A stretch of 64,000 nucleotides of DNA, from the NCBI GenBank assembly GCA_031308135.1, contig JAHLJT010003656.1, positions 51,747,665 to 51,811,664 of the forward strand, written 5' to 3'. The stretch comes from Acheta domesticus. Its lineage: Eukaryota > Arthropoda > Insecta > Orthoptera > Gryllidae. Position numbers and translations under genes: made by a program. Below the pieces are notes generated by a model. It was not told the origin of the DNA. It did no database searches and was given only the letters and a program-made list of their open reading frames with translations. Below, piece after piece: positions 54,713-64,000 of this stretch (the first letter of the stretch is position 1; each line of letters starts with the position of its first letter).

Positions 54713-54937
54713 ATTAGAGATAATAAGTTCGTTTTAAATTTTTGACATTCTACTTTTTTTATTGTTCTTATAATTGTTGTAAACGTAACGTTTCGGCTAT
54801 TATTTACATTATATACATTTTACACACACACACATACATTAGGTTATGTATAGCCGAAACTTTACATTTACCACAATTATATGAACAATAAAAAAGTAGA
54901 ATGTCTAAAATTTAAAAGGAACTATTTATCTCTAATA
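54713..54937. mobile_element. Fold-back element, 225 bp
   Basis: Left arm ATTAGAGATAATAAGTTC, GACATTCTACTTTTTTTATT and GTTTCGGCTAT are mirrored in the right arm by ATAGCCGAAAC, AATAAAAAAGTAGAATGTC and GAACTATTTATCTCTAAT. The loop holds a short (CA)n. The GCCGAAAC word resembles the second half of the hammerhead-like motif, but CTGANGA is absent. Confidence 0.7.
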
Positions 54938-55263
54938 ATAAAAATTTTGCCCCGCGAAAATTTCTCGTAACCTAGATTAGTATTACAAACGCTACACATC
55001 TCCTTCTTTAAATAAACATGTAGAATTTAATAAATATACGGAATTATGTGATGGATTATTGAACAATTATTCTCAAAATTAAGATATTTCTCAACCTCTC
55101 TATTTCCTTTTATATCGTTATATAATACCACACTGAGATTATCTAAAGTTTTTAACAAGGGGCGTTCCGTTGTGACTTGTAAACATTAATATTATGTAAT
55201 TCTTATGTTTGTATCTGAATATGTGACCATTGTTTAAAAATTTATATTTATTTGTTTCGACGT

Positions 55264-55297
55264 CTGAAGATGGAAATAATTAATTTCCGAAACGTTG
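55264..55297 (+). ncRNA. Hammerhead-like hairpin motif
   Basis: CTGAAGA, T, GGAAAT, AATTA, ATTTCC, GAAAC, GTTG: same layout as 41592-41626 (minus) with a different, perfect six-base stem. No Penelope coding sequence was found next to it. Confidence 0.4.
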
Positions 55298-56189
55298 CTG
55301 TCACAACTATTATTATCACATTTAATATTGATATTAGAGGAATTTTCTGACTTTAAATAAAAGACCAATACATTCTGATAAAATTCAAAATCTATCAACA
55401 GAAAAATAAATATTTATTTAATTTAACGATCTGGTATATTGAAAACGGAGTGAGGGCTGAACCGCTGGTTGCTGAACGACTACAGAAGAGTTACTGAAAG
55501 CTGTCCAGGGGATTCTACATCATCCGACAGCGTTTTAAATGATTTCATTATTTCTGTTCCCAGTGATCGGACAAACTTGGAAGGAATCGGAGACAATGAG
55601 AACTGCAGTCGTTGTCCAGAATGAGCGGCGGGGCTTGAAACAGTTTTATGTTGCGAGGCGTTATATTCGACTAATTATAGAGGTATAAGAAAGGACGAAA
55701 GTGACAGATACTGCCTGGCTATTGCTGGCAAAAAGAAATTGAATATTCTGACCATGCGTTCGTCAATGATTTCAATTGGTTCTTCCTCCATTCATTCGTT
55801 TGCTGTTACCTTTCTTCGGCACGAAAATTTTTATCACCGATAAAAATATAGAGCGCCACGAGAAGTACCTTATTGAAAGAAGACCGTGCCATGCTATTTG
55901 TGCTTCTTTAAAAATTCGTTTTTCAACAAACAAATTTCACACGAATTTTTCGTGATAAGTATTTTTATAAAAATTGAACCTTTAAAGCAGGGTATTTTTG
56001 TTCCCCACAGGATTCGCGATTACCACTTACTGCTTTAGGATTCCCCAAGAAACAAAAACGTTCATTAAAATTGTCATTGTACTTCTGTGTCTATCCTTTT
56101 GATTCAAAAGTTTTGCATATACAAGTAATACCCCACTTTACCTATTTCATTTAACATTTTCATGTCAATTTGATTATTTTGTGATTCCG
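55298..56189. other. AT-rich intergenic DNA
   Basis: Nothing recognised. Confidence 0.5.
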
Positions 56190-56352
56190 AGCACAAGTGC
56201 TGTGGTAATCAGACCCGTAAGTGTAGTGCATGTTTTATCTAGGGAGGTTGGCGTTGTACCTTCTCCGCTAGAACATGAAATCAGCACTGACCGAACAGGG
56301 AGGGAAGCTCTCAGCTAGTCTCCCGATATATGTGGTAGTGTAGTGCATCTAA

Positions 56353-56353
56353 G

Positions 56354-56386
<33 letters not shown>
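56353..56386. repeat. (GT)n microsatellite
   Basis: About 16 GT units with one GC, inside a SINE-B copy. Confidence 0.95.
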
Positions 56387-56455
56387 ATTATGTGTATATT
56401 GTGTGTGTGGGAGGTGTATGTGAGAGAAGAGGGCAGATGCCGCGCAATCCGTGGT

Positions 56456-56577
56456 GTTTTTTTTATTTCTTTATTTTTAGTCGCATCAGCGGCTAAGGTT
56501 ATTAGTGACTACATTATTAATTACAAGTGTTTATACAAATATAATTTTACCCATCATTATATTAACAAAAATGACAT

Positions 56578-56625
<48 letters not shown>

Positions 56626-57425
56626 CTAACATTATATAGCATCTTATATATAATACATAACTTAATTATACAATATTATATATCATTAAGGATATTACAA
56701 TTTTCACAGAACTTGATCAATTGGTTCTGATATTCGGTCGAATAGAGTAAGGTATCTAGAGCTTTATTTAGATTAGTAAATTGTCTTTGACGATTGAATT
56801 TAGGGCAGTTTTCTATAATCTGATAAATTGTTAAATTTGCGTTACAAGTATCACAAAGTGTTTTGGTAATTAAGTAGAAATGGGTTAATTTTGTGTGGCC
56901 TGATCTTATTCTGGAGAGTGCGACTTGTCCTCTTCGGTTGAGCTTCTTAGAAGTTATAATATGATAAAAGTTATTAATTTGGCTTTGGAGTTGACATGCT
57001 TTGCATTCTTTCCATGTGACATTCCATTTTTGTGTCATGCATTTTTCTATTGTTCTCAAATTATCAAAGGTAGTATGCATGATGTTATGAAAATGATTCT
57101 CCTCCCGTAGGTCTATTAATGTTGTGGAATTTTTTCCTCTTATGTCCTCTGTAATTTTAAGTTGAGGTGGAAGCCAAGCAACAATAATACTTATTCCAGC
57201 AGATTTAATATTGTAGTATTGTTCTTGAATCATTTTAGCCATTTCAGTATTGGAAATTTTGTTGCAGGATTGTTGTATGACTTTTAAGTATTTTGTGAAA
57301 AGAATGGTTTTAAACTTTACAGTAACTTTTAATGCAGTCAGAAAGGCATAGGATTCTCGTGAACTGGGGCCGATGCTTTGGGGTAGAAGGTATTTGTAGG
57401 TAGTATCAGGGGTGTGCACTGTGAT
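56456..57425 (-). mobile_element. LINE 3' end with RNase H and zinc knuckle
   Basis: The minus frame 57419-56676 (247 codons, uninterrupted) begins inside an RNase H-like domain: SSRESYAFLTALKVTVKF, later ISIIVAWLPPQLKITEDI, which is the usual V-x-x-x-W-V-P-S-H-x-G-I-x-G-N-E strand with substitutions. It continues with RRGQVALSRIRSGHTKLTHF and a knuckle C-x2-C-x8-I-x4-C (CDTC...QIIENC, with Q-I in place of the usual H-I). The 3' end has AGTCACTAATAACC and GCTGATGCGACTAAAAATAA before an A-rich tail. The frame is open but lacks the RT, so it is a 5'-truncated copy, and the knuckle histidine is replaced by glutamine. Confidence 0.8.
56579..56621. repeat. (AT)n microsatellite
   Basis: About 20 AT units in the 3' untranslated part of the LINE. 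Confidence 0.95.
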
Positions 57426-57640
57426 TTCAGTTCCTTGTTCCTTTTTCTGGTCTGTTTCTCACGGTTCTGCTCTGTGATTCACCTGGCAGTGATCGGAGAA
57501 ACCCGGGAAAACTATCGAGCAGAGCAGCTAGACTATTCTTGCTGACAGACACTGAATTCTATGACTACGCTGCTAGAGTCAAAATCCGCCAGCATCAGAG
57601 CTAGAGGTCCTCGCGGTCAAAAACGCTGCGTTGGCGACAG

Positions 57641-59391
57641 TTGTTGCCCTGAGTCATCTAGGGTGGTTAATCATTGGATGTTGGTTTTGGAATGTGTACT
57701 AAAACTTACGTAATTTCCATCGTCGTATACATATGGAAAAATTATGATAACATTAATTCCAGGTCTGAAACTTGAAATAGCTTTTAGTAAAATAAATACT
57801 TTTTAGCGCCTGTATTTAAAATTAATGACCTAGTGATATTTTTTATAAATGGGAATGACCATATCCGTGCACACTATTTTCTGTAATTACAAGCTGTTTC
57901 TATTAATCCGTTACGCAGTGTAGTGTGGTCAACATATTGTTTCTGCAAATATGTAATTAATATCAAAGACCGGAAGCCAAACAGATTTCACCACGGGCAG
58001 TAAATAGACGCTCTGCGTTAAAGGCTTATTTAATTGAGGACGATATGCGAGGCTGCTGTTTAACTTCCAAATGATAATAAATTAGTAAATGGCAGTTAAT
58101 ATTAGAGCAAATTATATCAGATGTTGCATGGCTGGGCTTTCAAATATACGGTAATGTTGCCGTTAGTTATTTGTTCTGCTAAATAATGTCAATCTAGACT
58201 TGAACCAGTCATTTTTGTATTTCTAAAAACCACGTCGTACATCATTGCATCTCTAGAATAACTCTAATTGTGGTAAATCGAAAAATATTTCTTACAATAT
58301 GCTCTACATACGTTTTGTCGTGCAAATTCTCCAATTAATTGTCTCGTGCAACATGACTCCAGTTAATTGTTAAGAAACTTCAGATAGCAATTATGAACAG
58401 ATTAGTAATATTGGTAAAAGTGTTTGCTTTAAGACATTTTGCCAAATATATTAATATTTGAATAGAACATGTTTTAAAATTCTAGTAAGATTTTCCCCCA
58501 GTCACTCATATTTTTGTGTGATAATACCATTGTGTTTGTTATTCATTTCGTTTGCATTTTATGCATTGTACTTGTAAATATCATAGGTATCTAAGTATTT
58601 ATGTAATGTATTTTGCCGTTTGGTTTCGACTTAATTAATTTTACAAAAATATATTGATCTAATTCAAAAACATTTCATTGACAATTAATCGAAAAACTTT
58701 TATGTTATAACAAATGGTTTATAAAATGAATATAAATAACCACATTTTTTAAAAATTTACTACTGGACTTTCGAGTCAAAAAGCGGAAAATAATGTCTTT
58801 TGAAAGCTTAAATTTAAAGATTTCGAACATTTAACTAATTTTATCTTGTCTCGTTTGCCCGTTTGTGACGCAGTACAATCTCTTCACAAGACCTAAAACA
58901 TTAAAAGCCTTAGCCTGCTTTCGCGTGGGCGACTCTTTATCCATAAAACCTCCTGCACGAAGAGGCTTTCAGAGAAACGTTGGTGCTGTGTGGCTTTGCT
59001 CGTTCCATTGTCCTCGCTGCGCCCAGGACCCGGAAGGCGACGGGATCGCAACGAGAACCACTGGGCGGTCGCACCCCGGGGACGTGGCCAGGGAGACGAC
59101 CTGGAAGCCAGGGCCGTCTCCTCCTCGTGAAATGAAGCCGTGTTCTTGGAAGGCAGCAATCATGTCCACCCACCTTCTTGACTCATTTCAAACTCATTTC
59201 AAACGCAGCATTTCTCTTGCCATCTAAACGTCTCATGAGGGTTATCCCGCCAGCAGATAGGAGTATCTCCTGCTAGGCATACTCTTTAAATGTCTTGGTT
59301 AGAATGTTAACTTTCTTTTTGTGTAGTCAATCCATGAACTGGTTGTTTGGAAAATATTCCAATGCGAAGAGATTCAGTAGGATTCCCGCGG
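57641..59391. other. AT-rich intergenic DNA
   Basis: No repeat or coding feature was recognised. The block 57960-58180 has a more complex, less repetitive texture with several ATTA/TAAT words. The 120-codon plus frame at 58865-59227 has no known domain. Confidence 0.45.
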
Positions 59392-59790
59392 AGAGAATTC
59401 TAGCGGCTGGCTGCTCTGATCGGTGGTTTTGCGTAGTTTCTCCGATCACGCGAATACCGGAGCAGCCCTGACACACAAGCCATGGTTTCCGCTCGTGATC
59501 TTTCCTTCCTCTTCCTTCTCCTATCCTCACCCGTTACTTCCACACACAATTACATATGGACTACACTATCACACATGTCGGGGACTTGCCCCGGCTGGGG
59601 CAGTGCCCCGCTGATGGGAGATACTGGTTGGAGAATATCCCGCCAGGCGACGCGACGGTCTGGTCGGTGCCGGATCTCGCCATCCAGCGGGAGGTCATCG
59701 ACATATCCTGCAACAGTAACATGCACTATACTTACGCTACTAAGCAGTGGACGCGCCCGGAATGACTAATAAATGACTGAGTATATTAAT
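59392..59790 (+). mobile_element. SINE-B copy, 5'-truncated
   Basis: Starts at GAGAATTCTAGCGGCTGGCT and runs through GTTTCTCCGATCACGCGAAT, the TTCCTTCCTCTTCCTT block, CCCCGGCTGGGGCAGTGCCC, GGGAGATACTGGTTGG, GATCTCGCCATCCAGCGGG and GACGCGCCCGGAATGAC, ending in a TAATAAATGA-like tail. The tRNA-like head is missing. Confidence 0.8.
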
Positions 59791-61287
59791 CGAGTCACTT
59801 CCACTGCAAATTCTATTTGCATGTGACTTCGAATAAATAACATTGCTTAGGCAGTCGCAATCGATCAGTAAATGCCCAAAAGAAAATCGCGCATTTATGT
59901 GGATATGGTCGTGAACATTCTAACTCTTTGTAAAACGAGGCAACAAAGGGGTGCATCGCCAATTCATATACCTCGTCAATTCTAGAGCTGTTTCTGGATG
60001 GTGATCTCATTCACAGCCCTTCCTTGAATAAAAGAGTACGAACTTTCATCTTGTGACTACTACATCTTTGGTTGGATCAAGAAAGCTCTTAACGGATGAC
60101 AATTCGCGTGCAGGAATGTGTTCGACGGGCGTTCAAGAATGGTTTGATAGCTTATCCCAAAGATTCTCCACCAGGACATTCATTATCGTACAGTCCCCTG
60201 GGACTACTCCATTGAAATTCAAGCATGCATTTACACCATTTATGTAGCACTCTTTCCCACACGGATAAAGTGAAGGAGAGAAACACTTGTCTTCAGTGTT
60301 ACGCACGAGACTGTCACAAGGAGGCACTGGTGTAGCGTTGACAGTTGTAGTTCGTTGACTTGAGGCATTCTTGGTTTATAATTGGAATCTTAGAAAAACG
60401 GCATCTGGAGACGAAGAAAAACAATCACAACATACTAATTATACTAAACACACTATAAGCAATAGACACAGTCAGTCAGCCCAAAACGATCGTCATGTTA
60501 CCAACAATGGAAATAAGCTGGAGTCAGCACATTTCCTTCTATATCCCAGGCTGATGTAGAGATTTCTTCAATAAAGGAGCGCATTGCCAGATACTACTTG
60601 GCCACTGCTGGCAACATAACAGTAGTTGAAGTCCATGCACGTGCTTTTTCAGTGCTTTCGTTTACAGTTGGCTCATTTGCAAATGGCTTCATCCCTATCT
60701 CTCGCAGTGTCATCGCCCTGCATGACGTTCATTCGTTTCCCGACCTGTCAAAACGGCCCCTTCTTGGAGCAACTTCTCTGCACCAGGCAACCGTTTGTGA
60801 AGCGGACAGCAGGTGCAGCGGACAGCAAGCGCACTTCATGGTGGATAAACATTTTTTTATGTAATTTTCGTGTTTTCGAGACTCGCATTTAACGTATATT
60901 TTGGACGTGACAGCCCACCCCGAAGGCCACGCAGCGTTCTGCCTGGTAAGGCGCTGTCGGGGCGTTACAATAGCCGTTAATCATGAGACGCAAAAATCAA
61001 AATGACTCAGAAAATGCTTATCTAACTTATAACAATATTTATATCATTGGATTCGCCTTTTTGTGTTCGTCATAATAGACTAAAAAATGTGTATAGTTCC
61101 ATGTAAAGAAAACAAAGTTAAGTCAATATTTCGTAAAATGCAAAAAAGATAAAATGAATCAAGTAGCCCCATTTCCTCATGCACGACGTGAATACTGCTT
61201 TGCAATAACTTGAACCGTTGAAAAATGACAGGAGGTGCCAAAGTCGTGTGACCCAGCCTGTATTCCTACCCCGGCGCTCAGGCCTCG
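59791..61287. other. Intergenic DNA, no feature seen
   Basis: Mixed composition. Frames up to 88 codons (60598-60892) lack family resemblance. Confidence 0.5.
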
Positions 61288-61800
61288 TGTGTGTGTGCCT
61301 GTGTGTGTGTGTGTGTGCCTGTGTGTGTGTGTGCCTGTGTGTGTGTGCCTGTGTGTGTGTGCCTGTGTGTGTGCCTGTGTGTGTGTGCCTGTGTGTGTGT
61401 GCCTGTGTGTGTGTGTGCCTGTGTGTGTGTGCGCGCCTGTGTGTGTGTGCCTGTGTGTGTGTGTGCGCCTGTGTGTGTGTGCCTGTGTGTGTGTGTGTGC
61501 CTGTGTGTGTGTGCCTGTGTGTGTGCCTGTGTGTGTGTGTGCCTGTGTGTGTGTGTGTGCCTGTGTGTGTGTGTGCCTGTGTGTGTGTGTGCCTGTGTGT
61601 GTGTGTGCCTGTGTGTGTGTGTGCCTGTGTGTGTGTGTGCCTGTGTGTGTGTGTGCCTGTGTGTGTGTGTGCCTGTGTGTGTGTGCCTGTGTGTGTGTGC
61701 CTGTGTGCGTGCGTGTGTGTGTGCGTGCGTGCGTGTGTGTGTGTGTGCGTGTGTGTGTGTGCCTGTGTGTGTGTGTGTGTGCCTGTGCGTGTGCGCGCGC
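61288..61800. repeat. (GT)nGCCT minisatellite
   Basis: About 45 units of CCTGTGTGTGTGTG, with 8-16 bp per unit depending on the number of GT steps. All frames stay open on both strands (Cys/Val and His/Thr polymers); these are not genes. Confidence 0.95.
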
Positions 61801-62080
61801 GCGGAGGAGTTCGATCCGCCTCGCGGGGGCGGGGCGGGGGCGTGGCGGGGGCGGGGCGGGGGCGGGGCGGGGGCGGGTGACGCTTCCCGGAAAAAACAAA
61901 GCCGCTCCGCGAGGCGCCCTCGGCGCTGCGAGCCACGGCCGCGATCGGCCCTGCGCTCCCCTGCCCCTCCCCGCCCCACTCCACCCCTCCCTCCCTCCTC
62001 GCCCCCTCCCCTCCCCTGCGCGCACTCTGGCGGCGGCTCGGGGCCCGCCGCCCACGCGGCTCGTTACGACCACAAAGGAA
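61801..62080. other. GC-rich patch with (GGGGCG)n
   Basis: GGGGGCGGGGCG units at 61826-61878, then CpG-rich DNA. No coding evidence. Confidence 0.6.
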
Positions 62081-64000
62081 GACAGTCTGAAACAGTTTTT
62101 GACTTTACACACAGACCGTACATTTTTTCTCTGTTAACAAGCCACTGCAGCGAAAGCTACTATTTCATATGCCTATTTTCCTAGGGCCTCAAAATATGAA
62201 GGGATTCTTTCTCATAGCACATAGCTTTAGGATTGCCCAAATGTGTTACACTGGCTCTCATCAACGATACCTTATTTGGAGTAATAATTTGAATATCAAG
62301 CAAGAATCTTGTCTTATGAACGCATCCGAGAGAATCGCATACATTGAAACTAATTACAGGAATATCGAGATACTTTCAGCCTCTGTCAGAGCAAATTTTG
62401 GACGTTAGTAATTGTTTCTAGGGGTTCACCTACTGGTAGATACTTTAGAAATAGAGCGTATCTCGACTATACTGATGGTATTTCAAAGATTGTAGTTTCA
62501 CTTAAACATATACAGGCGTATTAATGTATTAATTTTGATAGTATAAGATTAGTAAGTTGACAAGAGAACTTAATGGGAAACTGCATGACGCTAGTCCTGC
62601 CTTTAAAATGTCTCATCGTGTATGTTCTTGGTTTCAATTTTCAGTTGAAAAATTACTATTAGTTTGTATTGCTTAAACGTAACCGCTAGGAGTCGCGATA
62701 TTTAATTAATTTAATGACATTTGTGGAGCAGTCGTTACATTTCACTTTGAAGATATTATTATTGGTTTTAATTATCAGCAATGATCCTGCAAAGAAACAT
62801 CTGATGTTCACAAACAGTTGCGACGAGGCCACTGAAGGCAAGTGGGACAATAAATTTGCCGACGCTAATGTTAATTAGTGTGGACAACAACGATGGCATC
62901 AACGATGACATCAACGCTGTCGGGAACAACTGTTATGAAGGAAACGAGGAATAAAAACGTGAAATATACGCCGTGACAAAAATTTGCTCATTTGACACCA
63001 TGTCGGTTTGACGACACTCCAAATGAAACGACGGAATGAGTTCGCGCGGAAAGAAGTAATTGAACGCTGCTAACGAATGAAATGATGACGCCATCTTTAC
63101 GACTTTGAAACTATGAGTTTATTTTGTGTACCACCACTTGGACTCAAAACAAATTTGAGAGCGGGACGTAGCTTTTATTGCAGAAATGTTCTGTAGGTAT
63201 ATTTGCACACTTTTGTACAGATATAGTGCACATTTATGTTCAGCATTTTTATTATTTTTCTAAGACGTTTCTCCGTAATTTACCTTCTTCAATGCCCCTC
63301 GCCCCTTTTTTATTCCATTATTTCTGAAGCCTATAAGAGTCCTGATGTACGTAGATAGTTCATGTTAGTCAGGATTTTCAAGCAGCTTGTTGGAAATTAA
63401 ACCCAGAATCGTGGCATTTCTTATCGTAGCTAAAAACTGAACCAACCAAACATAAAGTAGGATGTGGATATTTTATTTATTACAGAACGAACTAGCCGTT
63501 TCACATGTGTTGCACGTTGTGTCTCAACCAGCACACGGTCATGGGAACGACGCAACTGGACGCGCATCAGACGCGCTCTTCTCTTGTCGCTCTCGCCAGG
63601 GCGTCGAACGCTCGCCCTCAACGGCCTCCTCCGCCTCGAAGGCATCGAAACAGCCTGAATATTACTTCTATTCCACTCGTAAAATGAAAACCAATAGTGT
63701 TTAACAATACATACAGAAAGCCCCAATCAGGGCGGTGCATCTCAAAAAGTTTATCGATTTTTCTATCCGATTTTTCTCACCGCTTCTCCCCACTGGCCAA
63801 TCATAAACTGTGCCTCATCTCCCTTAGGAAGTGGTATACATCGATCGCTAGGTCCGTGTCCAATAAACCGCGTATGAACTGTAAGATAACCTCTTTGATT
63901 TTTATATGCATTCAGTTATTTTCAATATTTGGCGCATTTTGGAACTCTGTTGGATTCTCCTCGCTTCGCGATTCGGGGATTTATCAACCATTACAAAGTA
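62081..64000. other. Intergenic DNA, no feature seen
   Basis: AT-rich apart from 63520-63660. Short frames only; no terminal repeats or tRNA boxes recognised. Confidence 0.5.

Larger units (their letters stand above)
56190..57640 (-). mobile_element. SINE-B copy split by a LINE
   Basis: The left part (56190-56455) holds the SINE-B tail side: CCCGTAAGTGTAGTGCATG, CTCCCGATATATGTGGTAGT and GTAGTGCATCTAAGTGTGTG with an expanded (GT)n. The right part (57426-57640) holds the head side: GCAGTGATCGGAGAAACCCG, TCGAGCAGAGCAGCTAG and GCTAGAGTCAAAATCCGCC. Between them lies a LINE 3' end in the same orientation (56456-57425). Confidence 0.7.

Noticed and set aside
60880..60990. LTR end (GTGACAGCCCACC to GGGGCGTTACAATA)
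   Set aside because: No paired LTR, target duplication, primer-binding site or retroviral-type coding sequence nearby.
61118..62184. Open frames of 220-311 codons rich in Cys/Val or His/Thr
   Set aside because: Translation of (GT)nGCCT units on both strands.

Overview
The window looks like intergenic DNA from a large, repeat-rich animal genome, most likely an insect or another arthropod. The reasons are the mixture of Jockey-type, R4/Dong-like and RNase H-bearing LINEs, a Penelope-like element, arthropod-style Helitrons (3' hairpin followed by CTAG), non-autonomous hAT elements with 8-bp target duplications, and several tRNA-headed SINE families. I cannot name the species. There is a 1000-N assembly gap at 33526-34525. 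I found no host protein-coding gene I would defend. Every recognisable coding stretch belongs to a transposable element and carries stops, frameshifts or truncations. The long open frames in GC-rich sequence are translations of tandem repeats.

Layout. 0-8 kb: AT-rich DNA with a SINE-A copy, a Jockey-like RT remnant, C-rich low-complexity DNA, a diverged SINE-B copy, a (CCGCCC)n tract, a Penelope-like fragment and another tRNA-headed SINE. 8-13 kb: mostly featureless AT-rich DNA. 13.4-16.4 kb: a Helitron cluster, consisting of a decayed helicase copy split by an 810-bp TIR element and a second, non-autonomous Helitron packed with a TC-rich minisatellite. 17-23 kb: a (GGC/GGT)n tract, a GC island with an NRF-1-type palindrome, an almost complete SINE-B, two LINE 3' ends (one R4/Dong-like, sitting in an (ATT)n microsatellite) and a reverse-strand SINE-B. 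23.6-25 kb: a LINE whose YADD catalytic codons served as the target site of a 654-bp hAT element. 25-33 kb: GC minisatellites, fold-back elements and a dense SINE-B cluster with nested insertions. 35.2-37.9 kb: a 2.66-kb hAT element carrying about 1.1 kb of a 21-bp minisatellite. 40-45 kb: a Jockey 3' half, a Penelope-like 3' end with a hammerhead-like RNA motif, a full SINE-A, a Helitron relative, a GC island, a 28-bp satellite and a LINE 3' end. 46-52 kb: microsatellites, a 1.75-kb hAT element beside an hAT transposase relic, and a tandem duplication with tRNA-like heads. 52.6-54.3 kb: a strongly GC-rich domain beginning at NRF-1-like and CCAAT motifs. 54.7-64 kb: a fold-back, another hammerhead-like motif, a LINE inside a SINE-B, a GTGTGTGCCT minisatellite and AT-rich DNA.

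How the parts relate. The 3' end of SINE-A resembles the 3' ends of the RNase H-type LINEs in the same window, as expected if the LINE machinery mobilises the SINE. Three hAT elements share arrays of a short ACATATTT or GCATATTT motif inside their ends. A hairpin motif of the form CTGANGA-T-stem-loop-stem-GAAA occurs four times. Its stems differ in sequence but retain most of their base pairing, and one copy lies beside Penelope coding sequence.
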